Of a DNA stretch of 13,094 nucleotides, positions 5,996-13,044 are shown piece after piece (the stretch's first letter is position 1; each line of letters opens with the position of its first letter). The position numbers and the translations under genes were made by a program. The notes beneath the pieces were generated by a model. It had not been told where the DNA came from, did no database searches, and was given only the letters and a program-made list of their open reading frames with translations. The stretch comes from UBA5738 sp049641805 (lineage in GTDB: Bacteria; Patescibacteriota; Minisyncoccia; Minisyncoccales; UBA5738), in contig JBARNX010000038.1 of the NCBI GenBank assembly GCA_049641805.1, positions 1 to 13,094 on the forward strand, read 5' to 3'.

Positions 5996-6024
5996 ATATT
6001 ATCACCAAACCACGCCAAAAACAA
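5996..6024 (-). promoter_or_regulatory. Candidate dnaG-rpoD promoter
   Basis: On the minus strand TTGTTT (6019-6024), a 17-bp spacer and TAATAT (5996-6001) give a plausible sigma-70-type promoter. It would leave a leader of about 40 bases before the dnaG ATG. That leader contains GAGGA, but too far upstream to act as a Shine-Dalgarno, plus an AT-rich palindrome TTAATTAA near the start. Confidence 0.4.
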
Positions 6025-6070
6025 TTTAAAAAGTCAAATCCGCAAATGTCTTGTTCCTGCAGAATGCATT

Positions 6071-6098
6071 TTGGAAAAAACCGATAATCGGATAGAAT
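6071..6098 (+). promoter_or_regulatory. Leaderless promoter with palindromic spacer for the phosphodiesterase gene
   Basis: TTGGAA (6071-6076), a 16-bp spacer and TAGAAT (6093-6098) lie six bases before the ATG, so the transcript should start at or next to the start codon. The spacer holds the perfect 11-bp palindrome CCGATAATCGG (6081-6091), a possible operator. Confidence 0.5.
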
Positions 6099-6104
6099 TA
6101 AAAT

Positions 6105-6605
6105 ATGAAAATCGCGATCATTTCGGACACTCACGACAACTTGGCAACGCTGGATAAATTTTTGGATTATATCAAAAAAAATCCGGCCGCGGCAACAATC
6201 CATTGCGGAGATATCGCTTCGGGCGAAACTTTGGAGCGGCTGGCAAAAAATTTTGGCGGCAAAGTGTTCGCGGCTTTCGGAAATATGGATTATCGGCCAA
6301 GCGTTGAAATTACCGCCAAAAATTATCCGCAAAAAATCACGCTTTTTGAAGATTTCGGCCAAATGGAATTTAACGGTTTGGAGATCGGCTTTTGCCATTA
6401 CAGGGAAATCGCTTTATTGCATTGCCAAAAACAAAAATTCGATTTTATTTTTTACGGACATACCCACAAGCCGTGGATTGAAAACATCAACGGCTGCCAG
6501 CTGGCCAATCCGGGTACTCTGGCCGGAATGTTCTACCAGGCAACTTTCGCGATACTGGATACTCAAACAAAAAAATTAGATCTGAAGATTGTCGGCCGCC
6601 TATAA
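6105..6605 (+). CDS. YfcE/MJ0936-type metallophosphodiesterase
   Basis: 166 residues, the usual length for the small YfcE/MJ0936 group of calcineurin-like phosphoesterases, which hydrolyse phosphodiester model substrates. The physiological substrate is not known. The two-metal site is visible in order: SDTH (D8, H10), GD at 35-36, GNMD at 59-62, a histidine in FCHYRE (H98), GHTH at 118-121 (H119, H121), and the closing NPG at 135-137. The family usually has T-H-G-H near residue 98; here it is C-H-Y-R, a variant. It is the only complete gene on the plus strand and is transcribed divergently from dnaG from its own leaderless promoter. It ends in a terminator shared with the converging DUF5652 gene. 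Confidence 0.88.
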   Translation: MKIAIISDTHDNLATLDKFLDYIKKNPAAATIHCGDIASGETLERLAKNFGGKVFAAFGNMDYRPSVEITAKNYPQKITLFEDFGQMEFNGLEIGFCHYREIALLHCQKQKFDFIFYGHTHKPWIENINGCQLANPGTLAGMFYQATFAILDTQTKKLDLKIVGRL

Positions 6606-6607
6606 TA

Positions 6608-6637
6608 AAAATCTCCCGCCCGAAGACAGGAGATTTT
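6608..6637. terminator. Bidirectional terminator between converging genes
   Basis: A 9-bp perfect stem AAAATCTCC / GGAGATTTT with a 12-base loop sits between the converging phosphodiesterase (ends 6605) and DUF5652 (ends 6648) genes. The A and T runs on the two sides let it work in both directions. Confidence 0.85.
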
Positions 6638-6647
6638 CCGAAAAACA

Positions 6648-6917
6648 TTATTTAATAACCGAGTTTGAACCGATTTCGGGCCGTTTTTTGGTAAAAACAT
6701 AAATATAGATTATTTCCAAAATACCAACGGTGTTCACGAGCATCAGCGCTGTAAACCAATATAATTGGTTATTGCGAGCGGCTTTCCAAAGCGCCGCACC
6801 TTTCCAAGCCAGCGACCAAACCACGATAGCGATAAAAAGCCAAAAATTTATTTCCGGCACCGGACTGCCGGTGGTAAAAAACCAGTTCACTGAACGGGGA
6901 AACGATTCTATTTCCAT
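6648..6917 (-). CDS. DUF5652-type small membrane protein
   Basis: 89 residues with two predicted membrane helices, about residues 24-45 (INFWLFIAIVVWSLAWKGAA) and 52-75 (LYWFTALMLVNTVGILEIIY). Between them is the conserved polar/basic turn WKGAALWKAARNNQ, and after them NT-GILEIIY-Y, which together are the signature I recognise for DUF5652. The basic turn between the helices suggests that the loop is cytoplasmic and both ends outside. Function is unknown. It lies 20 bp downstream of the MscS-type channel gene on the same strand, probably as the last gene of a unit, and ends at a shared terminator. Another methionine further in is not likely as the start because the N-terminal tail is only about 23 residues. 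Confidence 0.75.
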   Translation of the reverse strand: MEIESFPRSVNWFFTTGSPVPEINFWLFIAIVVWSLAWKGAALWKAARNNQLYWFTALMLVNTVGILEIIYIYVFTKKRPEIGSNSVIK

Positions 6918-6937
6918 TTTTTTATCAAACCCGCCTT

Positions 6938-7552
6938 TTAAACAGCGGATTGATTATTATTTGCTTGCTCGCCCTTTTTCCTCCCCGCGAAACGCTTAAT
7001 CAATTTTATCTCCCGGTTGGGAACAATATGGATTGAACCGCCGCTACCCTGCAAAATGGTGCGGCGTAGCGACACTTCCATAACTTTTCCGGTAACTCCG
7101 CCAATTTTAACTTTGTCGCCGATGCTGTACTCGCCTTCAATGATTATAAAAAATCCGGCGATGAAATCAGTCAGCATATCTTTGGCCGCCATTCCCACCG
7201 CCAACCCGGCCAACCCGAGCCCGGCCAGTATTGGCCCCAAATTAACCCCGAATTCCGGCAATACAGTAATAATCGCAATCACCCAAATCGTCGTTGATAA
7301 TGTGTTATTAAGAGCCTTAACCACGGTTTCGATTCTTTTTCTCTGATATTCTCCGATTATATTCTTATACTTAGGACGGGGAATATTGTCAATAACGGGC
7401 ATCAATCTTTTTCTCGACAGAACCGTGCGAAACAAACCGTTGACCGCGGCGGCAATCAAGATCACCAAAAGCACCCGGCCGCCGTGCTGTTCGACCCAAT
7501 GCAAAAATAAACCGTAGGTCTCGTTCAACAAAATTGATATATCGATTAACAT
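6938..7552 (-). CDS. Small-conductance mechanosensitive channel, MscS family
   Basis: 204 residues. It would release solutes through the cell membrane on hypo-osmotic shock. Predicted membrane helices are at about 25-45 and 85-99. They are followed by the Gly/Ala-rich pore helix 105-124 (GPILAGLGLAGLAVGMAAKD) and the amphipathic half FIAGFFIIIEG. The beta domain then shows YSIGDKVKIGGVTGKVMEVSLRRT and a final HIVPNREI, all hallmark MscS motifs. The protein stops about 25 residues after HIVPNREI, so it lacks the C-terminal alpha/beta vestibule and is shorter than E. coli MscS (286 residues). The tail is basic then Asn/Gln-rich. It lies 53 bp downstream of the YgjP-like gene and 20 bp upstream of the DUF5652 gene. 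Confidence 0.9.
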   Translation of the reverse strand: MLIDISILLNETYGLFLHWVEQHGGRVLLVILIAAAVNGLFRTVLSRKRLMPVIDNIPRPKYKNIIGEYQRKRIETVVKALNNTLSTTIWVIAIITVLPEFGVNLGPILAGLGLAGLAVGMAAKDMLTDFIAGFFIIIEGEYSIGDKVKIGGVTGKVMEVSLRRTILQGSGGSIHIVPNREIKLIKRFAGRKKGEQANNNQSAV

Positions 7553-7605
7553 AACAACTTTTGCGTAAGTTCCGCATATTTATCATAACACATTCGCCCC
7601 CAATT

Positions 7606-8175
7606 TTAACAATAGCTGTTTTTCAATTCTTTGCGGCGAACGGCATAATCCGGAATCGCGCGCGCCACCAAATCCCAAAATCGGGTCGAGTGGTTAAGTT
7701 CGCGCAGGTGGCACATTTCATGTACCACGATATAATCGGTCAGATGTTCGGGCAAAAAAACGATGCGGTAATTAAAATTCAAATTACCCTTGCATGAACA
7801 GCTTCCCCAGCGCGTGCTCTGGTCGCGGATGGCAACGCGGTTGAAGTTGACCCGATAGGTTTTGTTGAACTGCCCGATCTTTTCCAGGGCCAGCGCCCGG
7901 GCTTTGGGCGACAATCGTTTGAAATCCGCACGGGTGCCGGCCGCAAGAATCGGCTGCTTGTTTTTTAGAAGATCGATCTTGGCAATCACCCATTCCGATT
8001 TTTGCGTTAAAAAATCATCGACCTTCCGGTCGCTGACAAAATTTGGTTTTATCGCCGCCACGATTCCGCCGGGCTTGATCGAAATCCTCAAACTTCTCGC
8101 CCGCGCGCTGGTCTTCAAAGAATAAGTCACCTTGCGGCCCTGTAAATTAATTTCTCTTTTTTCCTCTTTACCCAT
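7606..8175 (-). CDS. YgjP-type (WLM/DUF45) zinc metalloprotein
   Basis: 189 residues, matching the YgjP/DUF45 group often annotated as M48-type metallopeptidase. The N-terminal beta-rich part contains RARSLRISIKPGGIVAAIKP (residues 25-44). The middle has the family motif RWGSCS (122-127). The zinc site is HEMCH (152-156), with the third ligand probably H162 in LNHSTRFW. Such proteins are predicted proteases of unknown substrate and are sometimes found next to restriction genes. The product is predicted cytoplasmic, with no signal peptide. It is followed by the MscS gene. Its upstream region holds the foldback element, so its expression may have been altered by that insertion. Confidence 0.85.
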   Translation of the reverse strand: MGKEEKREINLQGRKVTYSLKTSARARSLRISIKPGGIVAAIKPNFVSDRKVDDFLTQKSEWVIAKIDLLKNKQPILAAGTRADFKRLSPKARALALEKIGQFNKTYRVNFNRVAIRDQSTRWGSCSCKGNLNFNYRIVFLPEHLTDYIVVHEMCHLRELNHSTRFWDLVARAIPDYAVRRKELKNSYC

Positions 8176-8200
8176 TTAATTATGATTGCTTTCATTAAAT

Positions 8201-8360
8201 AGACCTACTGCTTAAAGATTTCCTACTGCAATTTCCATATTTCGGCTGCGCCGAATTCATCATTCGTCGACAGACTTAGTTTAAGTATGCCTCCTCATTT
8301 TTCATCCGGCTCGCCCGAAATCTGAAAATTTCGCTACGGAAATCTTTAAGCAGTAGGTCT
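8201..8360. mobile_element. 160-bp foldback/MITE-like element with 23-bp perfect inverted repeats
   Basis: Positions 8201-8223 (AGACCTACTGCTTAAAGATT, then TCC) and 8338-8360 are perfect reverse complements. Inside these the two halves remain imperfectly complementary to the middle, where ACTTA-AAC-TAAGT closes the loop, so the whole element folds into one long hairpin. It is flanked by AAT on both sides, a possible 3-bp target duplication. It encodes no transposase and sits between genes, which fits a non-autonomous element. The alternative is a structured regulatory RNA. Confidence 0.65.
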
Positions 8361-8446
8361 AATAATTTTTTCTCTGCGAGCGCGGCCACCGCGAACACGA
8401 GAAATTCGCCGGCAGACGAACGCTCGCGGGCGGTGGAATATTTCAT
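8276..8446 (-). CDS. Putative small ORF running into the foldback element
   Basis: A 56-codon frame starts at ATG 8446, nine bases after the mazG-like stop and in the same frame, reading MKYSTARERSSAGEFLVFAV and AALAEKKLLD before entering the foldback element. The first 29 codons use C/G-ending codons like the neighbouring genes and form a basic start followed by a hydrophobic stretch. The rest is element sequence. If the element and one AAT copy are removed, the frame would continue for a few codons and stop at TAA directly before the YgjP ATG. No family is recognised. It may be a small membrane peptide, a gene truncated by the insertion, or chance. Confidence 0.3.
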   Translation of the reverse strand: MKYSTARERSSAGEFLVFAVAALAEKKLLDLLLKDFRSEIFRFRASRMKNEEAYLN

Positions 8447-8455
8447 AAAAATAAT

Positions 8456-8785
8456 TTATCGATTGTCCCCCGATCCATGCAACACGCCGCGCTCCTTGCG
8501 CGATTTTAATTTTTCCAGATTTTGCGCGGCAATGCCTTCCAAATCCAAACCAACTTCCGCGGCCAGATTGGCAACATACCACAGCACATCGCCCAATTCC
8601 TTGGAAATCTCTTTCACTTCCTCGGGGTTGATGAAATCGCGGCCGTCGCGCACGATCCGTTTTATCTTTTCCGCCACCTCGCCGGCTTCGCCGCACAGCC
8701 CCAGCGCCGGATAGGCAAAATTCTTGCCCGCACCGCTGTAAATTGCGGTCGCCCGCGCCTTTTTCTGATATTCGTTGAATTCCAT
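8456..8785 (-). CDS. MazG-like nucleoside triphosphate pyrophosphohydrolase
   Basis: 109 residues, a single all-alpha MazG-type domain. It would cleave (d)NTPs to the monophosphate and pyrophosphate, as a house-cleaning or nucleotide-pool enzyme. The magnesium site appears as GEAGE (E33, E36) and KELGD (E63, D66), with the hydrophobic LWYVANLAAEVGLDLEGIA helix after it. The C-terminus KERGVLHGSGDNR is the usual end of this short family, so the gene is complete. A longer frame opens upstream, but conserved sequence starts at the ATG at 8785 (MEFNEYQKKA), and the upstream extension overlaps the preceding gene. It follows the restriction nuclease gene by ten bases but is much richer in GC, so it is probably an older resident of the locus. 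Confidence 0.85.
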   Translation of the reverse strand: MEFNEYQKKARATAIYSGAGKNFAYPALGLCGEAGEVAEKIKRIVRDGRDFINPEEVKEISKELGDVLWYVANLAAEVGLDLEGIAAQNLEKLKSRKERGVLHGSGDNR

Positions 8786-8795
8786 GTTATTTATT

Positions 8796-9533
8796 TTAAT
8801 TTGATTTTTGCCGTTTATACGCTTTAATGATTCTATTGAGAAAATCCCTTGGCCGCACTTCATATTTTTTAAATTCTTTTATGTTTTCTCGATTCAAATG
8901 AAGCTGTCCCTCGCCACTATTGCCTCGATGCTGCCCTTTTGAATAGTATCTGTTATTTTCTATCTCCCTTGAAGTAAATACCCAGTATTTAACAGCATCC
9001 CGCCAAACCGCAACCCAAACAAAAACATCACAATGCTTTGGTTTTATCTGCTGAAAATTCATATCAAATTGTTTTTTCGAGTTCAAAGCCAAAGCTTTAA
9101 TATAAAGCGGATCATCGCTTTTCGCATCCACGGCTCTTGAAGCTTTAACTTCAATTTTAATTCTTTCTTTGCCATAATCGAAAAAGAAATCATATTCATT
9201 GTCAAAATCAAGACACGATTGTTTCGTTGGTTTCTTTATTTCTGGAGCGATTGAATGCACATGCGACTGCGCCCAAGTAATACCAAAAGAAGTAGGCGAC
9301 CCGTATTTTTCAAAAATATGAAGATACTCGTTCCTGACAAGATATTCTTCTCTGATTTTAAAATAATCATCCAACTTTATCTTTTTAAATCCCAATAGAT
9401 TCGAAATAATGTATTCATATTCATTGAACGGATAAACTGAAATTAAATCAACAAGTTGATTTTTTATTCTTTCCTTATCTTTCCTTGATAAAGTATCGAC
9501 TAAGTTTTCCAAATTTTTCTTGAGAATTTCCAT
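8796..9533 (-). CDS. Type II restriction endonuclease, PD-(D/E)xK type
   Basis: 245 residues. Residues 113-135 read EYDFFFDYGKERIKIEVKAS and RAV. This gives D115, then E128-V-K130, the D-x(12)-E-x-K catalytic arrangement of PD-(D/E)xK nucleases. The following DMNFQQIKPKHCDVFVWVAVWRD and the late QHRGNSGEGQLHL are conserved-looking blocks I associate with restriction endonucleases of this kind, but I cannot name the recognition site. The ATG lies one base after the stop of the adenine methyltransferase gene, the classic layout of a type II system in which the methylase is made first. The coding sequence is strongly AT-rich compared with mazG downstream and the rest of the window, suggesting transfer. 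Confidence 0.8.
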   Translation of the reverse strand: MEILKKNLENLVDTLSRKDKERIKNQLVDLISVYPFNEYEYIISNLLGFKKIKLDDYFKIREEYLVRNEYLHIFEKYGSPTSFGITWAQSHVHSIAPEIKKPTKQSCLDFDNEYDFFFDYGKERIKIEVKASRAVDAKSDDPLYIKALALNSKKQFDMNFQQIKPKHCDVFVWVAVWRDAVKYWVFTSREIENNRYYSKGQHRGNSGEGQLHLNRENIKEFKKYEVRPRDFLNRIIKAYKRQKSN

Positions 9534-9534
9534 A

Positions 9535-11511
9535 TTATTGAAATTTTACAACATATTCCTTTTCTTCCGTCGAAAGATTATACCTATCGATAATATAATT
9601 ATCCAGTTTTTGGAAATTATTCCTATTTTCGATTGTTTTATCCGTTAATTCAATAATTTCGGAAAAAGTTTCTTGATCCCACAAAGGCAATGGCAATTGT
9701 TCAATGTGGTTGCGCAAAACTTTTATGCTTGAAAATTTTTTCTGAAATATGAATTGGTACAAAGAAGAATTGAACAAAGCAGCAATTACTTTTATCGAAT
9801 AGTTTGGAATTTTTGGGATAAGGATATTTGCGCTATTTAAAGTCAGCCGTTGTTTATTGTCGTAAGCAAAAACCAAATTTTTTGAAATGAATTTATAAAT
9901 CAATTTTTCTTTCGCGCGATACTTTTCTATCGGCGCCACCTGTTGAAATTTTTCCGGAACAAAGCGAATATAATCAAGCGGGTTGCCCAATATAAATCTT
10001 TCAACACTTTTGCCTTTATAAATCGGCTCAAAACCTTCCCCCGGATATGTTATAATAAATTCCCTGTTATTCCCTGTCACAATTCCCAGCGCCCAATCCG
10101 CTTTGCCTTTCAATGTCGTATGGTTTATTTGATATATTTTATCAATTATTTCATTGTCGCGGCCGCTGGAATGAATATCAAAAATGAAATTCTGGTTATT
10201 GGCCCAGCGAGATTGGGCAATTCGGTATCCTTGATTTTCTTTTTTGATTTCCACTTCATTCTCAAGATTATTGTCTCTGTTTTTTTTGAAATCAATTCTG
10301 ATTACTGGAGTAAAAACATTCTTAAAAACACGGTTGAGATAAACGATTTTTTCAATCTTCGCATTTTTTAAAATAATTGCCCTAATATCTTTATGCGCTT
10401 TTACATTTAAAATCGATTCCGGCAAAATAAAGGAAATCATCCCATCGTTTCGAAGCAAATCCATGCTTTTTTTGAGAAAATACGAAAAAGATTCAAAAGA
10501 TGTTATTTCTGAATAAATTTTTTTTAGCTTTTCAATGTCTTTCTTTGAAAAATCAACGCCCCATGGCGGATTTGTTGCAATAATATCGAAATTTTTAATA
10601 TTATCGCTATTGGCGCTGAACAAATCGAAATTGCCAACATCAAAAAGAGCGTTTTTGTAGAAAACATTGGGAACAAAGTTTCTATTTCTAAACTTTGCCA
10701 ATAGATTAAGACGCGCTATTTTAACCGCGATCTCGTCAAAATCGATCCCATATATATTTAAAGGATTTTCAACAACATCGGAAAAAGCCAACAAAAATTG
10801 CCCTGTGCCGCAACAAGGATCAAGTACCTTGGAATCCCTTTCCACATGTTCAGTAACAATTTCATCAACAATTTTCGACGGCGTGTAATACGACCCGCTT
10901 TGAGACTTTTTCCCTTCAATCAAAAGAGATTGATACAGAAAACCCAAAACATCGCGATGGTTAGGAATATCGCAATCAAGCAGAAAAGATAAATTATCGG
11001 TTATTTTTCCTTTATCCAACTCCGAAAGCCAAAGGTTTATTTCTTCTTTTATCTGTTTATTTACCGAAAATAAATCATTTCCCCCAATAATGTCCCGCAT
11101 GCTTACTCTCAATAAAATTTTTTCTTTCTTCAGCCAATTCAAACCAACAAGGAAAAGAGCGCAAGACAAATCAACATTATTTGTTTTAATAAAATTGACT
11201 ATACGATCCAGTTCCAAAAAACCCACCCCATCTTGCGCATACTCAGCCGGAATAAAATATCTTTTTGCATTCGTTTTATTGGCTCTTGCATCCAATTTTT
11301 TCAAATTACCGTTTAAAATTCTTGTTTTTGCCCGTTCAATGTCATTTTTGCTAAAAACAAAGCTCCCGCTTTTATTGAATGTTTGCAGATGTCCGCACTT
11401 AACCCAGTTCCGAACGGTAGCCGTTGAAATACCTAAAGATAGCGCCGCATTTTCCATATTGAGCAATCCCCCGGTGCTAGGAAAAATAGTATTTTTTGAA
11501 CCTTGAAACAT
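9535..11511 (-). CDS. N6-adenine DNA methyltransferase with N-terminal helix-turn-helix
   Basis: 658 residues; would protect host DNA by methylating adenine in the site cut by the adjacent nuclease. Residues 14-60 are a MerR/excisionase-like helix-turn-helix (LLNMENAALSLGISTATVRN, then WVKCGHL). The methyltransferase core starts with SGSYYTPSKIVDEIV (206-220), then motif I DPCCGTGQF (231-239), IYGIDFDEIA (253-262), and catalytic motif IV NPPWG (314-318). LNRVFKNVFTPVIRIDF and the C-terminal half (about 420-640) would be the target recognition part, ending with a DQETFSEI-type helix. The TP/NPPW layout is that of the gamma-class (Eco57I/TaqI-like) enzymes. Codon use is strongly AT-rich. The ATG at 11511 is chosen because the HTH starts soon after. 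Confidence 0.88.
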   Translation of the reverse strand: MFQGSKNTIFPSTGGLLNMENAALSLGISTATVRNWVKCGHLQTFNKSGSFVFSKNDIERAKTRILNGNLKKLDARANKTNAKRYFIPAEYAQDGVGFLELDRIVNFIKTNNVDLSCALFLVGLNWLKKEKILLRVSMRDIIGGNDLFSVNKQIKEEINLWLSELDKGKITDNLSFLLDCDIPNHRDVLGFLYQSLLIEGKKSQSGSYYTPSKIVDEIVTEHVERDSKVLDPCCGTGQFLLAFSDVVENPLNIYGIDFDEIAVKIARLNLLAKFRNRNFVPNVFYKNALFDVGNFDLFSANSDNIKNFDIIATNPPWGVDFSKKDIEKLKKIYSEITSFESFSYFLKKSMDLLRNDGMISFILPESILNVKAHKDIRAIILKNAKIEKIVYLNRVFKNVFTPVIRIDFKKNRDNNLENEVEIKKENQGYRIAQSRWANNQNFIFDIHSSGRDNEIIDKIYQINHTTLKGKADWALGIVTGNNREFIITYPGEGFEPIYKGKSVERFILGNPLDYIRFVPEKFQQVAPIEKYRAKEKLIYKFISKNLVFAYDNKQRLTLNSANILIPKIPNYSIKVIAALFNSSLYQFIFQKKFSSIKVLRNHIEQLPLPLWDQETFSEIIELTDKTIENRNNFQKLDNYIIDRYNLSTEEKEYVVKFQ

Positions 11512-11530
11512 ATTACCAATAATTGCCTTT

Positions 11531-11585
11531 ATTTTAACAGAAAATTACCATTTTAAAACTCCGCTATCCGGTTTTCTCCCGCTAT
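11531..11585 (-). promoter_or_regulatory. Candidate promoter and direct repeats upstream of the methyltransferase gene
   Basis: On the minus strand an extended -10 box TGTTAAAAT (11531-11539) lies 19 bases before the ATG, followed by AAAGG as a possible weak ribosome site. Upstream, CCGCTAT (plus-strand reading) occurs at 11561-11567 and again at 11579-11585, 18 bp apart. These could be operator half-sites for the methyltransferase's own helix-turn-helix. No good -35 box is seen. Confidence 0.35.
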
Positions 11586-13030
11586 TAAATTCTAATGCGC
11601 GGGCGAAAACCGGCCGAGAGAACCGAGTGCTTAAAATCAGAAATTTTCATCAGGAAATTGAGTGAATCGATTTGCGATATTTTTTCGACCTTGCGGCTGT
11701 CTTCGGGAACAAGCCACAAACAAATTCTTTCGACATCCAAAGTCTGGCCGTCCAAAACCAGCTGGCCGCGGCGCGCTTGCAGATATTTGATCGCGCCGAT
11801 TACCTGGTCAACCGCGTAATTCGGGGCTTCGATATTGCCGAATTTGATGAAATATAATGTACTGTCTTTATAAAGATCGATTTTATTCACCCGATACTTT
11901 TGGTCGATTGCCGCGATTGCTTTGCGGCAATCAACAAAACCGGCGCGCGCCTGCGCTTCAATAAATTCATCCAAATTTTTCGCTTCCGCCGCTTCCTCGT
12001 TTCTTTCAATCGCGATCGAATCCGCTTCGCGCCGCAAAAAATTATCAAACGATTGGTTATAACGGTACCATTTGCCGTCAATCAAACAAATCCGGTCTTC
12101 TTCGTCATGAAAATCGATCAGTGATTTTAAATTCTTCGACCGTTCGCGGCCTTCGGGATCATAAACTCTGACTTTGATCTCATTGATTTGTTCCAGCAAA
12201 TTTATATTCTGCGAATTAAAAAAATTTTGCAAAGCTTTTTTGTCGAATTCGCCTTTGTCGGAAAGATTGCCATAGGCTCCCTGCAAATAAAAAGAATACT
12301 GGCAGTTTTCATTGGCAATCAAAACTATTCCGCCATGATCCTCTCCGGCCAAAGTTCGCACCATTTTGGCGTCCAAATCTTTTGCCTTAACGCCATCGCG
12401 AATCGCAATCACCTTGGGTAAATCCATCCGCGCGGGCCGAGCCAAAGCCGCCTCAATCCTTTTAATAAACGGCGGCAATTGGTCCGGCGCGATATCCATT
12501 GAAAACTGCACCGAAGTGCCGAAATTGGCTTCACTGCCCCACAATGCCGGATCAATCGTGGACGCGCGGATCATATCCAGCGATTCGCCGCTGTCGAATT
12601 CGATGCGGTTGCCCGCCTGATAGTTGGAGGTTACGCGGTTGCGCCGCGATTTGAAAAATTTGGAATTCTTTATTTTCACGCGGTCGGCGGCGATGCGCTG
12701 GGCCATATTGATGCCAAAATCCGGGTCGCAATAATTCTTGATCGCAAAATAAGTCTTTCCCAACGCCGCGGCGTAGCAAAAATCATCGCTGTAAACAAAA
12801 AACGCCGCGCTGTAAACAATATTTTTGGGCAGCTCCGCATTGTCCAGAAAATCCCGATAAGTCTTGGTCCACCAGATATCCGACCCGTCCGGATTGCGCG
12901 AAATCAAAAATTCCAGCACGCACCCGTCGGCCTCAACCTTCTTGGCCATCTCCAGCCCGTCCTTGCGCAATTTTTCAATCAATTCGAACCGTTTCTCCGG
13001 CAAAATCCTATACAAATTATATTTGGCCAT
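11585..13030 (-). CDS. TIGR04141/DUF6119-type sporadically distributed protein
   Basis: 481 residues. I recognise the pattern of the TIGR04141 family from an N-terminal strand-rich segment (YNLYRILPEKRFELIE), the block SAAFFVYSDDFCYAAALGKT (74-93), the key CDPDFGINMAQRI (101-113), and FGTSVQFSMDI (170-180), where members read 'G-sl-l-v'. The C-terminal part (about 330-470) is charged and helical, then beta-rich (LYFIKFGNIEAPNYAVDQVI), perhaps a nuclease-like or binding fold. The family's function is unknown and its scattered distribution suggests spread by transfer. It is a little shorter than typical members. It lies 73 bp upstream of the methyltransferase on the same strand and could be co-transcribed with the restriction system. 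Its GC content is like that of the chromosome rather than the AT-rich restriction genes. Confidence 0.65.
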   Translation of the reverse strand: MAKYNLYRILPEKRFELIEKLRKDGLEMAKKVEADGCVLEFLISRNPDGSDIWWTKTYRDFLDNAELPKNIVYSAAFFVYSDDFCYAAALGKTYFAIKNYCDPDFGINMAQRIAADRVKIKNSKFFKSRRNRVTSNYQAGNRIEFDSGESLDMIRASTIDPALWGSEANFGTSVQFSMDIAPDQLPPFIKRIEAALARPARMDLPKVIAIRDGVKAKDLDAKMVRTLAGEDHGGIVLIANENCQYSFYLQGAYGNLSDKGEFDKKALQNFFNSQNINLLEQINEIKVRVYDPEGRERSKNLKSLIDFHDEEDRICLIDGKWYRYNQSFDNFLRREADSIAIERNEEAAEAKNLDEFIEAQARAGFVDCRKAIAAIDQKYRVNKIDLYKDSTLYFIKFGNIEAPNYAVDQVIGAIKYLQARRGQLVLDGQTLDVERICLWLVPEDSRKVEKISQIDSLNFLMKISDFKHSVLSAGFRPRIRI

Positions 13031-13044
13031 AATAAATTGGGTTC

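Noticed and set aside
5964..6398. 144-codon minus-strand frame opposite the phosphodiesterase
   Set aside because: It is antisense to a gene with complete metal-binding motifs and covers the dnaG promoter region.
8201..8360. Ordinary transcription terminator
   Set aside because: The 160-bp hairpin with 23-bp outer arms and an AAT flank is far longer than a terminator and no T run follows the arms as expected.
8346..8696. 116-codon minus-strand frame overlapping mazG
   Set aside because: It is an arginine-rich alternative frame of the mazG-like gene, which has the conserved motifs in another frame.
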